Positions 49,914-58,513 of a DNA stretch of 64,000 nt are shown here, one piece after another (within the stretch, counting starts at the first letter, position 1; each line of letters begins with the position of its first letter). The DNA lies in assembly GCA_002256005.1 (NCBI GenBank), contig NKIQ01000014.1, positions 1 to 64,000 of the forward strand. The letters run 5' to 3'. The DNA comes from Alphaproteobacteria bacterium PA4 (GTDB lineage Bacteria > Pseudomonadota > Alphaproteobacteria > Sphingomonadales > Sphingomonadaceae). Position numbers and translations under genes: made by a program. The notes below the pieces were generated by a model. That model ran no database searches and was not told the origin of the DNA. It worked only from the letters and a program-made list of their open reading frames with translations.

Positions 49914-50024
49914 ATGAAGACGCTGAACACCCGGATTGCCGAATATTTCGAAATCATCATTCTGATGATCAGCATGTCCATTCCCATCATCATGTTTACT
50001 GATGTTGCCAGCCGATTGGTCTGA
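49914..50024 (+). CDS. Putative 36-aa single-pass membrane peptide
   Basis: AAAGGAGGCCAAC-ATG strong SD; translation MKTLNTRIAEYFEIIILMISMSIPIIMFTDVASRLV; hydrophobic core; hairpin downstream. Confidence 0.6.
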   Translation: MKTLNTRIAEYFEIIILMISMSIPIIMFTDVASRLV

Positions 50025-50038
50025 TGGTGACACACAAT

Positions 50039-50078
50039 CCCGCCATCTGTTCCAAAGGCATTTGGAAAGGATGGCGGG
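50039..50078. terminator. Two-segment hairpin downstream of the 36-aa ORF (putative terminator)
   Basis: CCCGCCATC-TG-TTCCAAA-GGCA-TTTGGAA-AG-GATGGCGGG; no U tract follows. Confidence 0.5.
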
Positions 50079-50116
50079 ACAGTCGCAACTTGCGCGTGAG
50101 GAACCGCGGTTGCGGA

Positions 50117-51163
50117 TCAGGCGGAGAAGATCGGCGGCCGGGACAGCACCGGCTTCAACGGCGCTTCGGCCAGCACGGCAGGGGCATCGTCGAATTCAGC
50201 AACCACATTGGTCACCGGGCGCGGATCGACCAGACCTTTCGCTACCCATTCAAGGGGTTCGGCCACACCAGGGCCACCACGGCCACGCCCGGTATAAAAA
50301 TGCACACCGCGCCGGTACATTTCAAACAAAGGCAGGGCGACATCGGCAAAATGGCCGCCGACCGAATTGACCTGGCCTTCCGGATCGACCGAGCGAATGC
50401 CGCACAGCAGGGATTGTGCATTGGCGCTGGCATCCACCACCAGAGGAAAGCGGCCCAGCTGGCGGGGTGGCGGGCCTTCGATCAGGGTCGCGCCATAATG
50501 GCCGGCAAGGGCCAGCCGCGCCGGATCCGTGTCGCAATAGGTGACACTGCCCGCACCGGCCGCCATGGCAAACATCACCGCATACAGCGCGATGGAGCCG
50601 CAGCCGCCCATCACCAGCACCGGCGCACCGGGCCTGGCCAGGAGATGGGGGACCGTCATCTCGAAGGCGAAGGGCAGATTGTCGGCGGCGCTGGCCACCA
50701 GCACCGGATCAAGGCCAGCCGGCACCGGCGTGAGCGACGTGTCAGCCGCGATCACGCGCAGCCAGTCGGAAAAGGTGCCGCCCCAGTCCCCCAGGCCGGG
50801 CAAGCCATACATGGCGCCGGGCTGGAAGGTCTCGCAGCTGTTGGGCCGGCCGTCATCGCAATGACCGCAATGGCCGCAGGATATGTGCCAGTGCACCACC
50901 ACGATGTCGCCGGGGCGGAAGCGGGTGACGCCTTCGCCCACTTCGGCCACCTCTGCGATACATTCATGGCCGATGGCGAACGGCCCGCGGAACGGGGCTT
51001 CGCCGCGCACGATCAGCCGGTCGAGATCGCAGGTGGTGGCCGCGATCGGCCGCACGATGGCATCGGTGGGGGATTGCAGGCGGGGTCGGGGCGCCGCCTG
51101 CCAGGCCAGCCGGCCCGGCGCGAGGAAGGTGAGCGCGCGCATCTGGTCATCACTGATCGTCAT
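50117..51163 (-). CDS. Zinc-dependent alcohol dehydrogenase (MDR superfamily)
   Basis: GHECIAEVAEVGEGVTRFRPGDIVVVHWHISCGHCGHCDDGRPNSC; VLVMGGCGSIALYA. Confidence 0.92.
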   Translation of the reverse strand: MTISDDQMRALTFLAPGRLAWQAAPRPRLQSPTDAIVRPIAATTCDLDRLIVRGEAPFRGPFAIGHECIAEVAEVGEGVTRFRPGDIVVVHWHISCGHCGHCDDGRPNSCETFQPGAMYGLPGLGDWGGTFSDWLRVIAADTSLTPVPAGLDPVLVASAADNLPFAFEMTVPHLLARPGAPVLVMGGCGSIALYAVMFAMAAGAGSVTYCDTDPARLALAGHYGATLIEGPPPRQLGRFPLVVDASANAQSLLCGIRSVDPEGQVNSVGGHFADVALPLFEMYRRGVHFYTGRGRGGPGVAEPLEWVAKGLVDPRPVTNVVAEFDDAPAVLAEAPLKPVLSRPPIFSA

Positions 51164-51228
51164 GGCGGATCCTGTCCTGGCTGTGGGATGGGCAGGCGTG
51201 ACACGGATCACGCCGGGCCGGCGGGGGC

Positions 51229-51471
51229 CTATTCGGCAGCCGCCTTTGCGGCGGCGGCTGCAGCGGCAGCCTGCATCTGGGCCAGGGTGATGGCGTTGCC
51301 CGCCATGCCCCAGCCTCCGTCAGGCACTTCGTTGATGTGCACCCAGGTATAGGCGCGGGCAGCGGGAATGCCCTCGGCAGTGACGGCGGCATCGGTGACG
51401 AGCCGGATCATCTCCGCCTTGCGGGCGGCATCGAGGGAACCTTCGGGAACCGAGATCTGAATGAGAGGCAT
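51229..51471 (-). CDS. 4-oxalocrotonate tautomerase family protein
   Basis: MPLIQISVPEGSLDAARKAEMIRLVTDAAVTAEG; Pro-1; TWVHINEVPDGGWGMAG. Confidence 0.88.
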   Translation of the reverse strand: MPLIQISVPEGSLDAARKAEMIRLVTDAAVTAEGIPAARAYTWVHINEVPDGGWGMAGNAITLAQMQAAAAAAAAKAAAE

Positions 51472-51487
51472 GGCCGAGCTCCTTTGC

Positions 51488-51520
51488 TATGGCGATTGTT
51501 ATATTATGGCGATTGCCATA
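51488..51520. promoter_or_regulatory. Two tandem operator-like sites upstream of the tautomerase/ADH operon
   Basis: TATGGCGATTGTTATA (51488-51503) and perfect palindrome TATGGC-GATT-GCCATA (51505-51520). Confidence 0.65.
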
Positions 51521-51746
51521 TATGTCAAGCGCGATTCTCCGACGCTCTTTCCCAATAAAATCATCCATTTTTACATATAGATAGCGCGGACCCGCCCGAA
51601 TATTGCCGCCGCGTGTGCAGGTGCGGCCTCGCCGTGAGGCCGACTCAAGCCATGATATGGCTGAGACCGCTCGCCCCGATCCGGGCATTGTGAGGCCTTA
51701 GCCAGCCGTCAGCCCAAGGGCCCGACATGCCACCCACGCCGCCATT

Positions 51747-51780
51747 GACTACATCTGTAGTCATGACTACACATGTAGTC
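51747..51780. promoter_or_regulatory. Two tandem BlaI/MecI/CopY-like operators
   Basis: GACTACA-TC-TGTAGTC (51747-51762) and GACTACA-CA-TGTAGTC (51765-51780), both containing TACANNTGTA. Confidence 0.75.
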
Positions 51781-51802
51781 GGAACAGCATTTGGAGGTGG
51801 CC

Positions 51803-52891
51803 GTGTTTCGATGTCCCAAATCCGTCTGCCACTTTGTGATCGCCGTCCTTGCCGGCGGCTGGAGCGGGGAAGCAGACGCCGCATCGTCATCGCTGTGCGC
51901 GCAGGCCGGCGCCATTGTTGGCCCCCTCGCCTGTGTTGAGACCGCGCATGGCGTGGCCTTGGCTGGCGATGCCGCGCGCGCCCGGCAATTGGGCGACCTG
52001 GCCGAAGCCGGCGCCGGCCGTTTCATGGCCAGTTTCGGGCAGCGGCCGGCACCCTATGTGATTGTTGAAGGCGCCAGTGCACTTGCGCCCGCCGAAAAGA
52101 TGGAAGCCTTGCGTAACGCAGGCTTTCCGGCGGCACTGCCCTGGTTGTCCGAAACCGTGTTCCGCCAGCAACAGGAACAGTCCATCCGCCGCGCCGTCAC
52201 CGCCCAGCTGGCCGGCCGGCCACCTGAATTGATCGAAGCCGCGGTGCAGGCCGGGCTGGCCCAGATCAAGCCGGAACGCCGCGACAGCATCGAGCGGGCG
52301 GCGATTCCGCACGAGCTGGGCCATATGTGGTTCCGGATCGCCTATTGGCCCGCGGCATCGCTGGACGGTAACCAGCATTATGGCGGCCCCAGCCCGGATT
52401 GGCTCGACGAGATGGCGGCGGTGCTGATGGAAGCCCCCGACATGTTTGATCAGCGCCTGAAACAGTTTTCCGAACGCTATGCCGGCTGGCGCGCCAACCC
52501 GGATGTGGCAGATGCAAATGTGAAGCTGCTGCTGGATATCGGCAATTTCTTCGCCGAGGAACATCCGGCAGCAGCCCCGGTGAAGACGCTGCTGGCGGCC
52601 CGCACCGCCGTGGAGAAGCAGGGAACAGTGATGATGCTGACGGGTGAGGAGGCCAGCAAAATCGCCGACGGCAGCGTCCGTTTCTATCAGCAGTCAGCCA
52701 TGGTATCCCGCTATCTGGCGGAGCGCAGCGGCGACCCCAAGGTTCTCAACAATATCGCCCAAGCCTTTGCGCGCGGCGAGACCATGGCGCAATGGCTGGC
52801 CAATGCCGAGCCCAAGGGCGCCCTGCCCCGCGATCTGAAGGCTGTTCAGGCCGACTGGCTGGCCTGGCTTGCCAAGCGGTTTCCCTCCTGA
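51803..52891 (+). CDS. Exported HELGH-motif (putative zinc metallopeptidase) protein of unknown family
   Basis: SD GGAGG before GTG at 51803; signal-like N-terminus; IPHELGHMWFRIAYWP...PDWLDEMAAVLME. Confidence 0.7.
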   Translation: MFRCPKSVCHFVIAVLAGGWSGEADAASSSLCAQAGAIVGPLACVETAHGVALAGDAARARQLGDLAEAGAGRFMASFGQRPAPYVIVEGASALAPAEKMEALRNAGFPAALPWLSETVFRQQQEQSIRRAVTAQLAGRPPELIEAAVQAGLAQIKPERRDSIERAAIPHELGHMWFRIAYWPAASLDGNQHYGGPSPDWLDEMAAVLMEAPDMFDQRLKQFSERYAGWRANPDVADANVKLLLDIGNFFAEEHPAAAPVKTLLAARTAVEKQGTVMMLTGEEASKIADGSVRFYQQSAMVSRYLAERSGDPKVLNNIAQAFARGETMAQWLANAEPKGALPRDLKAVQADWLAWLAKRFPS

Positions 52892-52911
52892 CGGGGACCC
52901 GGCAAGCGCCA

Positions 52912-53610
52912 TCAGGTGGCATCGTGGAAAATGATGCCCAGGGTGCGCCTTTGGCCGGTATGAATGGTCGACACGCCGTGTCGCATGGTGGCGCGGGACC
53001 AGCCGCGGGCGCTGGGCACGGGCCGATCCCGCACCGGAAACAGGGCGGCGTCGCCCTGGCGCAGCGGCACCACCCGGCCCTGCGACTGCTGGCGGGGCCG
53101 GCCTTCCACCAGCATGAACTCGCCACCGTTGAAATCGCGCCCCGGCGCATCCAGCAGCACCACCAGCTGCAGCGGAAACAGCAGCGGGCCATAAACATCC
53201 TGGTGCAGGCGGTTGAAATCACCGGGGCCATAGCGCAGCAGCAGCGGTGTCGGCCGTGACTGGCCTACCGCCGCGCAGTGTTCGGCCAGGGTGGCATGCG
53301 TGTCTGGCCAGCGCCGGCCATCCCCCAGCCGGTCGGACCAAATGTTGGCGATTTCGGCCAGCGCCGGATACAGGCCGGTGCGCAACCCCTGCACCAGCGG
53401 CGGCAGCGGCCGGGCAAAATAGCGGTAATGGCCGCGGCCAAAGCCATGGCGGGCCATGTCGATGCTGGATCGGAAGGCGGTGTCCGGATCGTCGAACAGC
53501 GCCGCCATGGCCGCACAGGCATCGCCATCCAGCATGCCCGGGATGACCGCATGGCCATCGGCATCCAGCGCCGCCAGAAGGGCCGGCACGGAGGGAAGCG
53601 GGCCGATCAT
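52912..53610 (-). CDS. 2OG-Fe(II) oxygenase family protein
   Basis: HQDVYGPLLFPLQLVVLLDAPGRDFNGGEFMLVE; R/H motif MRHGVSTIHTGQRRTLGIIFHD. Confidence 0.85.
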   Translation of the reverse strand: MIGPLPSVPALLAALDADGHAVIPGMLDGDACAAMAALFDDPDTAFRSSIDMARHGFGRGHYRYFARPLPPLVQGLRTGLYPALAEIANIWSDRLGDGRRWPDTHATLAEHCAAVGQSRPTPLLLRYGPGDFNRLHQDVYGPLLFPLQLVVLLDAPGRDFNGGEFMLVEGRPRQQSQGRVVPLRQGDAALFPVRDRPVPSARGWSRATMRHGVSTIHTGQRRTLGIIFHDAT

Positions 53611-54689
53611 GCGGCGCTCCGCTGCCGGCGCTCGGCATCCAGCAGGGCCCGCTTGCGCTCCAGCCCCCAGCGATAGCCGCCCATGCCGCCATCGGCCCTG
53701 AGCGCGCGGTGACAGGGCACCAGCACCGCCACCCGGTTGGCGGCACAGGCGCTGGCCGCCGCCCGCACCGCGCGCGGCGCGCCGACGCCGGCTGCCAGTT
53801 CGGAGTAGCTGACGACATCGCCCGTCTTCACGCTCATCAGGAAGCGCCACACGCTCACCTGAAAGGCGGTGCCGCGCAGATCGAGCGGCAGATCCGGCCG
53901 GGGCGCCACCCCCGCCAGGTGATCGGCCAGCGCCAGCATCCAGGCATCGAGCGCAGGGCCGCTGCCGGATCCGGCCGGCTCCAGATTGGCGCGCGGAAAT
54001 TCAGCCGCCAACTGCTGCGCCAGCGCGGCGGCATCGCTGCCAAACTGCACGAAGCACACGCCCCGCGCGGTTGCCGCCATCATCAACGGGCCCAGCGCCG
54101 TGTCGCGCACCGCATGGACGATGGTTTCGCCGGCCCCGCCCGCGCGATAGGCCGATGGGGTCATGCCCAACTGGCCGCCGACCTGCTCATAGACCCGGCT
54201 GGCCGAGCCATAGCCGGCGTCGAAGGTTGCCGCCAGCACCGCCTCGCCGTCGCGCAGGCTGGTCTTGAAGCGGCGCAAGCGGGCGGCGGCCTGAAAATCG
54301 CGCGGGCTCACCCCGATCACCGCCTTGAAGGTGCGCTGGAAGTGAAAGCTGCTCATGCCGGCTTCATCGGCCAGGCGGGCGAGCGGCAGCGGCTCATCGG
54401 CATGGGCGCTGATATAGTCGGCCATGGCCTGCATGAGCGAACTGTGTGGTTCACGCCCGTCAAGGGCCAGCGGGTGGCAACGGCGGCACGGGCGAAAGCC
54501 GGCAGCCTCGGCGGCGGCGGCGCTGTCGTGGAATGCCACATTCTCGCGCCGCGCGGGCCGCGCCGGACAGGACGGGCGGCAGAACACGCCGGTGGTGCGC
54601 ACCGAATAGAAGAAGACACCGTCAGCGCTTCTGTCGTGGGCCAGCACGCGGGCCCAGCGGTCGGCATCGAGATCGATGGCATCGGTCAT
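53607..54689 (-). CDS. ada: Bifunctional Ada: regulator / methylated-DNA-protein cysteine methyltransferase
   Basis: N-terminal FCRPSCPARPARRENVAFHDSAAAAEAAGFRPCRRCHP, AraC HTH, C-terminal VPCHR. Confidence 0.94.
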   Translation of the reverse strand: MTDAIDLDADRWARVLAHDRSADGVFFYSVRTTGVFCRPSCPARPARRENVAFHDSAAAAEAAGFRPCRRCHPLALDGREPHSSLMQAMADYISAHADEPLPLARLADEAGMSSFHFQRTFKAVIGVSPRDFQAAARLRRFKTSLRDGEAVLAATFDAGYGSASRVYEQVGGQLGMTPSAYRAGGAGETIVHAVRDTALGPLMMAATARGVCFVQFGSDAAALAQQLAAEFPRANLEPAGSGSGPALDAWMLALADHLAGVAPRPDLPLDLRGTAFQVSVWRFLMSVKTGDVVSYSELAAGVGAPRAVRAAASACAANRVAVLVPCHRALRADGGMGGYRWGLERKRALLDAERRQRSAA

Positions 54690-54724
54690 GACAGTCTCCA
54701 TGGTCGCGTGGTTGCAGATGATGT

Positions 54725-55390
54725 TCAAGCGGCGCGGGCGCGGTCCACATCGGGGCTGCGGTAGACCGCCTCGTCGATGCTGGAGAGGCGGGAGGGATGG
54801 CGCTGGCCCGACAGGCCATAGAATTTCTGAAAGCTCATGATCAGCGGCTGCCAGCGATCGGGATCGATGCGGTTGCGCTGGCCAGGAAACAGGATCGCAT
54901 CGTCCACATGCACGCGCAGGATGCGGGCTTCGAAGGTGAGCAGCTTGCCGGCCTGCCCCGGGTCGTCAGCGGCCAGGCTGTGCACCGCTTCGATGCGGGC
55001 TTCCAGCTGCACCGGCGCTTCGGCCACGCGGGGCGGGATCACCACCTCGCTGGCAAGTTCGGTCAAGCCTGCAGCGGCGAACTTGTCGGCGACATGGGCA
55101 TAGCCCCGCTGCGCCTTGTAATCCGGCACCGGGTTGGCCCCGGTGGTCAGCGCCAGCGCATCCACATGGGCGGCCATGGCGGCGCTGGGCAGGTTGATCA
55201 CCAGTTCCGGCCGGGCCAGCAGGTTGTGGGCGGTCTGCGAGGCGGCCGAAATGCCCAGCACCGCCCGCCAGCCCAGCCAGAAGACCGACGAGATCGGCGC
55301 CAGATTGGTACTGCCATCGGCATTTTCGGTGCTGAGCAGCACGACAGGCGTGCCGAGATAGAGGATGGCGGGTTCGCTGCTGACGATCAT
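54725..55390 (-). CDS. Flavin reductase family (FMN-binding split barrel) protein
   Basis: TPVVLLSTENADGSTNLAPISSVFWLGWRAVLGI...SQTAHNLLARPELVINLPS. Confidence 0.87.
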   Translation of the reverse strand: MIVSSEPAILYLGTPVVLLSTENADGSTNLAPISSVFWLGWRAVLGISAASQTAHNLLARPELVINLPSAAMAAHVDALALTTGANPVPDYKAQRGYAHVADKFAAAGLTELASEVVIPPRVAEAPVQLEARIEAVHSLAADDPGQAGKLLTFEARILRVHVDDAILFPGQRNRIDPDRWQPLIMSFQKFYGLSGQRHPSRLSSIDEAVYRSPDVDRARAA

Positions 55391-55479
55391 GATCGCTGTC
55401 CTTTCGTTTCGACAGGATGATCATGCGACAGGGGGGCGTGCCCGGACGCTCCGTTTCTTGCGGTGCAATTGGCAGGCGA

Positions 55480-56058
55480 TCAGCCCGCCTCGACCAGATC
55501 GGCGCAGGCCAGCCGCGCCGCCAGGGCAAAGGCCTCGCCGCTGCGCTCGATGCGAGCGATAGTGCGGGCGCCTTCCAGCAGCAGGATGATGGCGCGGGCG
55601 CGGTTCCGGGCGGCCGGCGGCGCAAGTCCGCAGTCAACCAGCCTTGCGGACAGCTGCGCTTCCCACAGGGCGATGGCCTTGGCCAGGGGGGGCGCGAGTA
55701 CCCCATCGGGTTCGACATGCTCATTGGCCAGATTTTGCACCAGGCAGCCCAGACGATGCTCGGCCGACTGCATCTCGGCCGCGATGGCGCCAAACAGCCG
55801 GCGGATCAGCGTGGCGGCATCGGGCGGCGTGCCGGCCGGCATCGTCTGGATGAAAAGGGCCACCCGGCCGGCATAGGCGGCCAGCGCCTCCTGCGCGATC
55901 TGCAGCTTGCCGTCGGGAAAATGGAAATAGAAGGAGCCCTTGGGTGAACCGCTCTCCGCGATGATCTGGGCAAGGCCGGTGGCGGCATAGCCCTGGGTGC
56001 GGAACAGCTGTTCGGCAGTGGCCAGAGCCTTGGCACGGGAATCAGTCTTTCTAGGCAC
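55480..56058 (-). CDS. TetR-family transcriptional regulator
   Basis: GTG start; SRAKALATAEQLFRTQGYAATGLAQIIAESGSPKGSFYFHFPDGK. Confidence 0.92.
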   Translation of the reverse strand: MPRKTDSRAKALATAEQLFRTQGYAATGLAQIIAESGSPKGSFYFHFPDGKLQIAQEALAAYAGRVALFIQTMPAGTPPDAATLIRRLFGAIAAEMQSAEHRLGCLVQNLANEHVEPDGVLAPPLAKAIALWEAQLSARLVDCGLAPPAARNRARAIILLLEGARTIARIERSGEAFALAARLACADLVEAG

Positions 56059-56081
56059 AGGCGGTGGCTTTCGCAGGTTTA

Positions 56082-56097
56082 TATGCTGATTGCCATA
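56082..56097. promoter_or_regulatory. Operator-like palindrome upstream of tetR
   Basis: TATGCTGATTGCCATA inside GTTTATATG...CATATAAAC; matches the 51488-51520 sites. Confidence 0.65.
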
Positions 56098-56189
56098 TAA
56101 ACCTGCGGCCGCAGGGTGCAACAGGCTGCGGCGCCGTCAGTCGCCAGCGCCGCCCCTTTGAGGTGCCGCCCCTTTTAAGCGCCGCGCTG

Positions 56190-56741
56190 TCAGCGCACGG
56201 CGTGCAGGCGAACATGGTCGGCAAAGCGCGCCATCCAGCCGGCGAGATATTCACGGCTGCGCGGACCGAGGCCGCCTTCGGCGTCGATCAGGTCGTCCTG
56301 CCACTGCAGATAGGCCTCCGGCTGGCCCAGCGTGGGCATGTCAAGAAAGGCCAGGATCGGGCGCAGATGCGCCTGCGCCATGGCCGCCCCGGTGCTGCCC
56401 GGCGACACGCCGATGACACCGGCCGGCTTGCCGGCCCATACGCCTTCGCCATAGGGGCGCGAGCCATGGTCGATGGCGTTCTTGAGCACGCCGGGCACGG
56501 AGCGGTTGTATTCCGGCGTCAGGAAGATCACGCCACTGGCCCGCGCCACCGCCGCCTTGAACGCGCTCACGGCCGGCGCGGGACGGCCGTCATCATCCTG
56601 GTTGTAGAGCGGCAGGTCACCGATCGGCACGTCGAAGAGCGCGAGGTCGGCCGGGGCCAGCCGCGCCAGAGCCTGGCCAATGCGGCGGTTGAAGCTGTCG
56701 CGGCGCAGGGAGCCGACAATGACGGCGATTTCCAGAGACAT
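56190..56741 (-). CDS. NADPH-dependent FMN reductase (NAD(P)H:quinone reductase-like)
   Basis: IAVIVGSLRRDSFNRRIGQAL; FLTPEYNRSVPGVLKNAIDHGSRP; GVIGVSPGSTGA. Confidence 0.93.
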   Translation of the reverse strand: MSLEIAVIVGSLRRDSFNRRIGQALARLAPADLALFDVPIGDLPLYNQDDDGRPAPAVSAFKAAVARASGVIFLTPEYNRSVPGVLKNAIDHGSRPYGEGVWAGKPAGVIGVSPGSTGAAMAQAHLRPILAFLDMPTLGQPEAYLQWQDDLIDAEGGLGPRSREYLAGWMARFADHVRLHAVR

Positions 56742-56884
56742 GGGCACTTCCTTTCACGGGTCAAGCACGACCAAATCAAGCGGGCGGCGCCGGACAGTTC
56801 CGGCTGGCTGCTGATATGCACCTCTTCAATTCATTTGATAATGAGCCTATTGTGCAAATCAGTTTCAACTAATGGTATCAAATT

Positions 56885-57793
56885 ATGAGCGACCGCCTGA
56901 CCGGGATCGAGGTGTTCGTGAAAGCCAGCCGACTGGGCAGCCTGTCAGCCGCGGCGCGGGCCATGGGCATGTCGCCGGCGATGGCGGCCCGTCACCTCAA
57001 CATGCTGGAAGACCGGTTGGGGGTCACACTGCTGCAACGCACCACCCGTCGGCTGGTCCTGACCGAGGCCGGTGCTGATTATCTGGAACGGGCCGAACCG
57101 CTGCTGACCGAACTGGCCGAGGCCGAGGCCGGCATGGCGGCGCGCACCGTGGCGGTGGAGGGCCTGTTGCGGATCAGCGCGCCGGCCGCTTTCGGTGCCC
57201 GCCATCTTGCCGGGCTGGTTACCGCCTTTGCCCGGCTCCACCCGGCCCTGACCATCGAGTTGGGGCTCAACGACCGTTATGTCGACCTGATCGAGGAGGG
57301 CTGGGACATGGCGATCCGCATCGGGCGGCTGCCCGATTCAGGGCTCATCGCTCGCCGCCTGGCGCCGGTGCGGCTCAGCCTGTGTGCGTCGCCGGCCTGG
57401 CTGGTCGCCAATGGCACGCCGCGCAGCCTGGCCGATCTCGCCCGCGTTGATTGCCTGGGCTACACGCTGTCGCCGCACACCGGCGTCACCCACTGGAGCT
57501 TCGGGCGGGACGGCGGCATCCGTGCCCCGATCCGCTGCGTGCTGCGGGTGAACAGCGGGGAAATGCTGGTGCAGGCCGCCATTGCCGGGCAAGGCATGGT
57601 GTATCTGCCACGCTTTCTCACCGCTGACGCGCTTGATGACGGCCGACTGGTGGCCGTCACCCTCGACATGCCATTGATGGACCCTGGCGCCATCCATGCC
57701 GTCACCCACCCCAGCCGTCGACCGGCCGCCAAGACCCGGGCCTGGATCGACTTTCTGGCCCGACAGGTCGCTGCCATCAGTGCCCCCTGGTGA
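56885..57793 (+). CDS. LysR-family transcriptional regulator
   Basis: IEVFVKASRLGSLSAAARAMGMSPAMAARHLNMLEDRLGVTLLQRTTRRLVLTEAG. Confidence 0.94.
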   Translation: MSDRLTGIEVFVKASRLGSLSAAARAMGMSPAMAARHLNMLEDRLGVTLLQRTTRRLVLTEAGADYLERAEPLLTELAEAEAGMAARTVAVEGLLRISAPAAFGARHLAGLVTAFARLHPALTIELGLNDRYVDLIEEGWDMAIRIGRLPDSGLIARRLAPVRLSLCASPAWLVANGTPRSLADLARVDCLGYTLSPHTGVTHWSFGRDGGIRAPIRCVLRVNSGEMLVQAAIAGQGMVYLPRFLTADALDDGRLVAVTLDMPLMDPGAIHAVTHPSRRPAAKTRAWIDFLARQVAAISAPW

Positions 57794-58219
57794 GCAATCA
57801 GGCCGGGTGGCGTGTCAGGCCCGGCGCGAATGGCTGACGGCGCCGAATCGAAATGAGGAGCGACAGTTTACCGGGCATCGCAGCCATGGTGCCGGATGCG
57901 GCTCTGCGGCGGCCTGGGGCCACCAACGGGCGGTGGCGACGACAGCAGTGTAAATGCAGCCGAGCTTTGCCCCGGGCGAGGAAATCCGGATACCTGTCCA
58001 CGAATGGACGCGTTTTGGCATGACAATGCACCACGGGACGGATCGACATTTTGCGCCGACCATCTAGCACAGACCCGTCATCCCTGATCCTTCGACTGTC
58101 AGCAGTTTCGACCTGCTGGCCTCACGGTACGGCCAGAAACCAGCCATCATGACAGTCAGACAGTGCTGCACTCACCTCTGCCGGCCAGGCCGCGCGGGTT
58201 GCGTCATATTGCAGGGAGG

Positions 58220-58303
58220 TGGTGCCCCTGGCCGGACTCGAACCAGCACGGATTTCTCCATCCGATTTTGAGTCGGACGCGTCTACCATTTCACCACAGG
58301 GGC
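58220..58303 (-). tRNA. tRNA-Leu (CAA), 3' CCA encoded
   Basis: Reverse strand GCCCCTGTGGTGAAATGGTAGACGCGTCCGACTCAAAATCGGATGGAGAAATCCGTGCTGGTTCGAGTCCGGCCAGGGGCACCA; long variable arm, anticodon CAA. Confidence 0.95.
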
Positions 58304-58513
58304 ACGATCCGTCGGTTAGCGCATCGGACCTGGGGATTCAATCCGGCGCTTGCCGCACCGGCGCCGGCGCTGCTGCAAGACATTGATGCATTCTTGCAAC
58401 AGGCCGCAACGATATGACCAAATCATGACAGCTGTGACATAGTGCCTCTTTTGCGCGCTCCGATTTTCGTTCACCTGCGGCTCATCATCAATCCGCATCG
58501 AGGGGGCTCTCAC

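Noticed and set aside
51709-52026. Minus-strand ORF across the BlaI-like operators
   Set aside because: Overlaps the operator region and signal-peptide region of the plus-strand HELGH gene; low-complexity translation
57815-58063. Possible degraded transposase ORF in the gap before tRNA-Leu
   Set aside because: No recognisable DDE/HTH motifs or terminal repeats by eye; insufficient support
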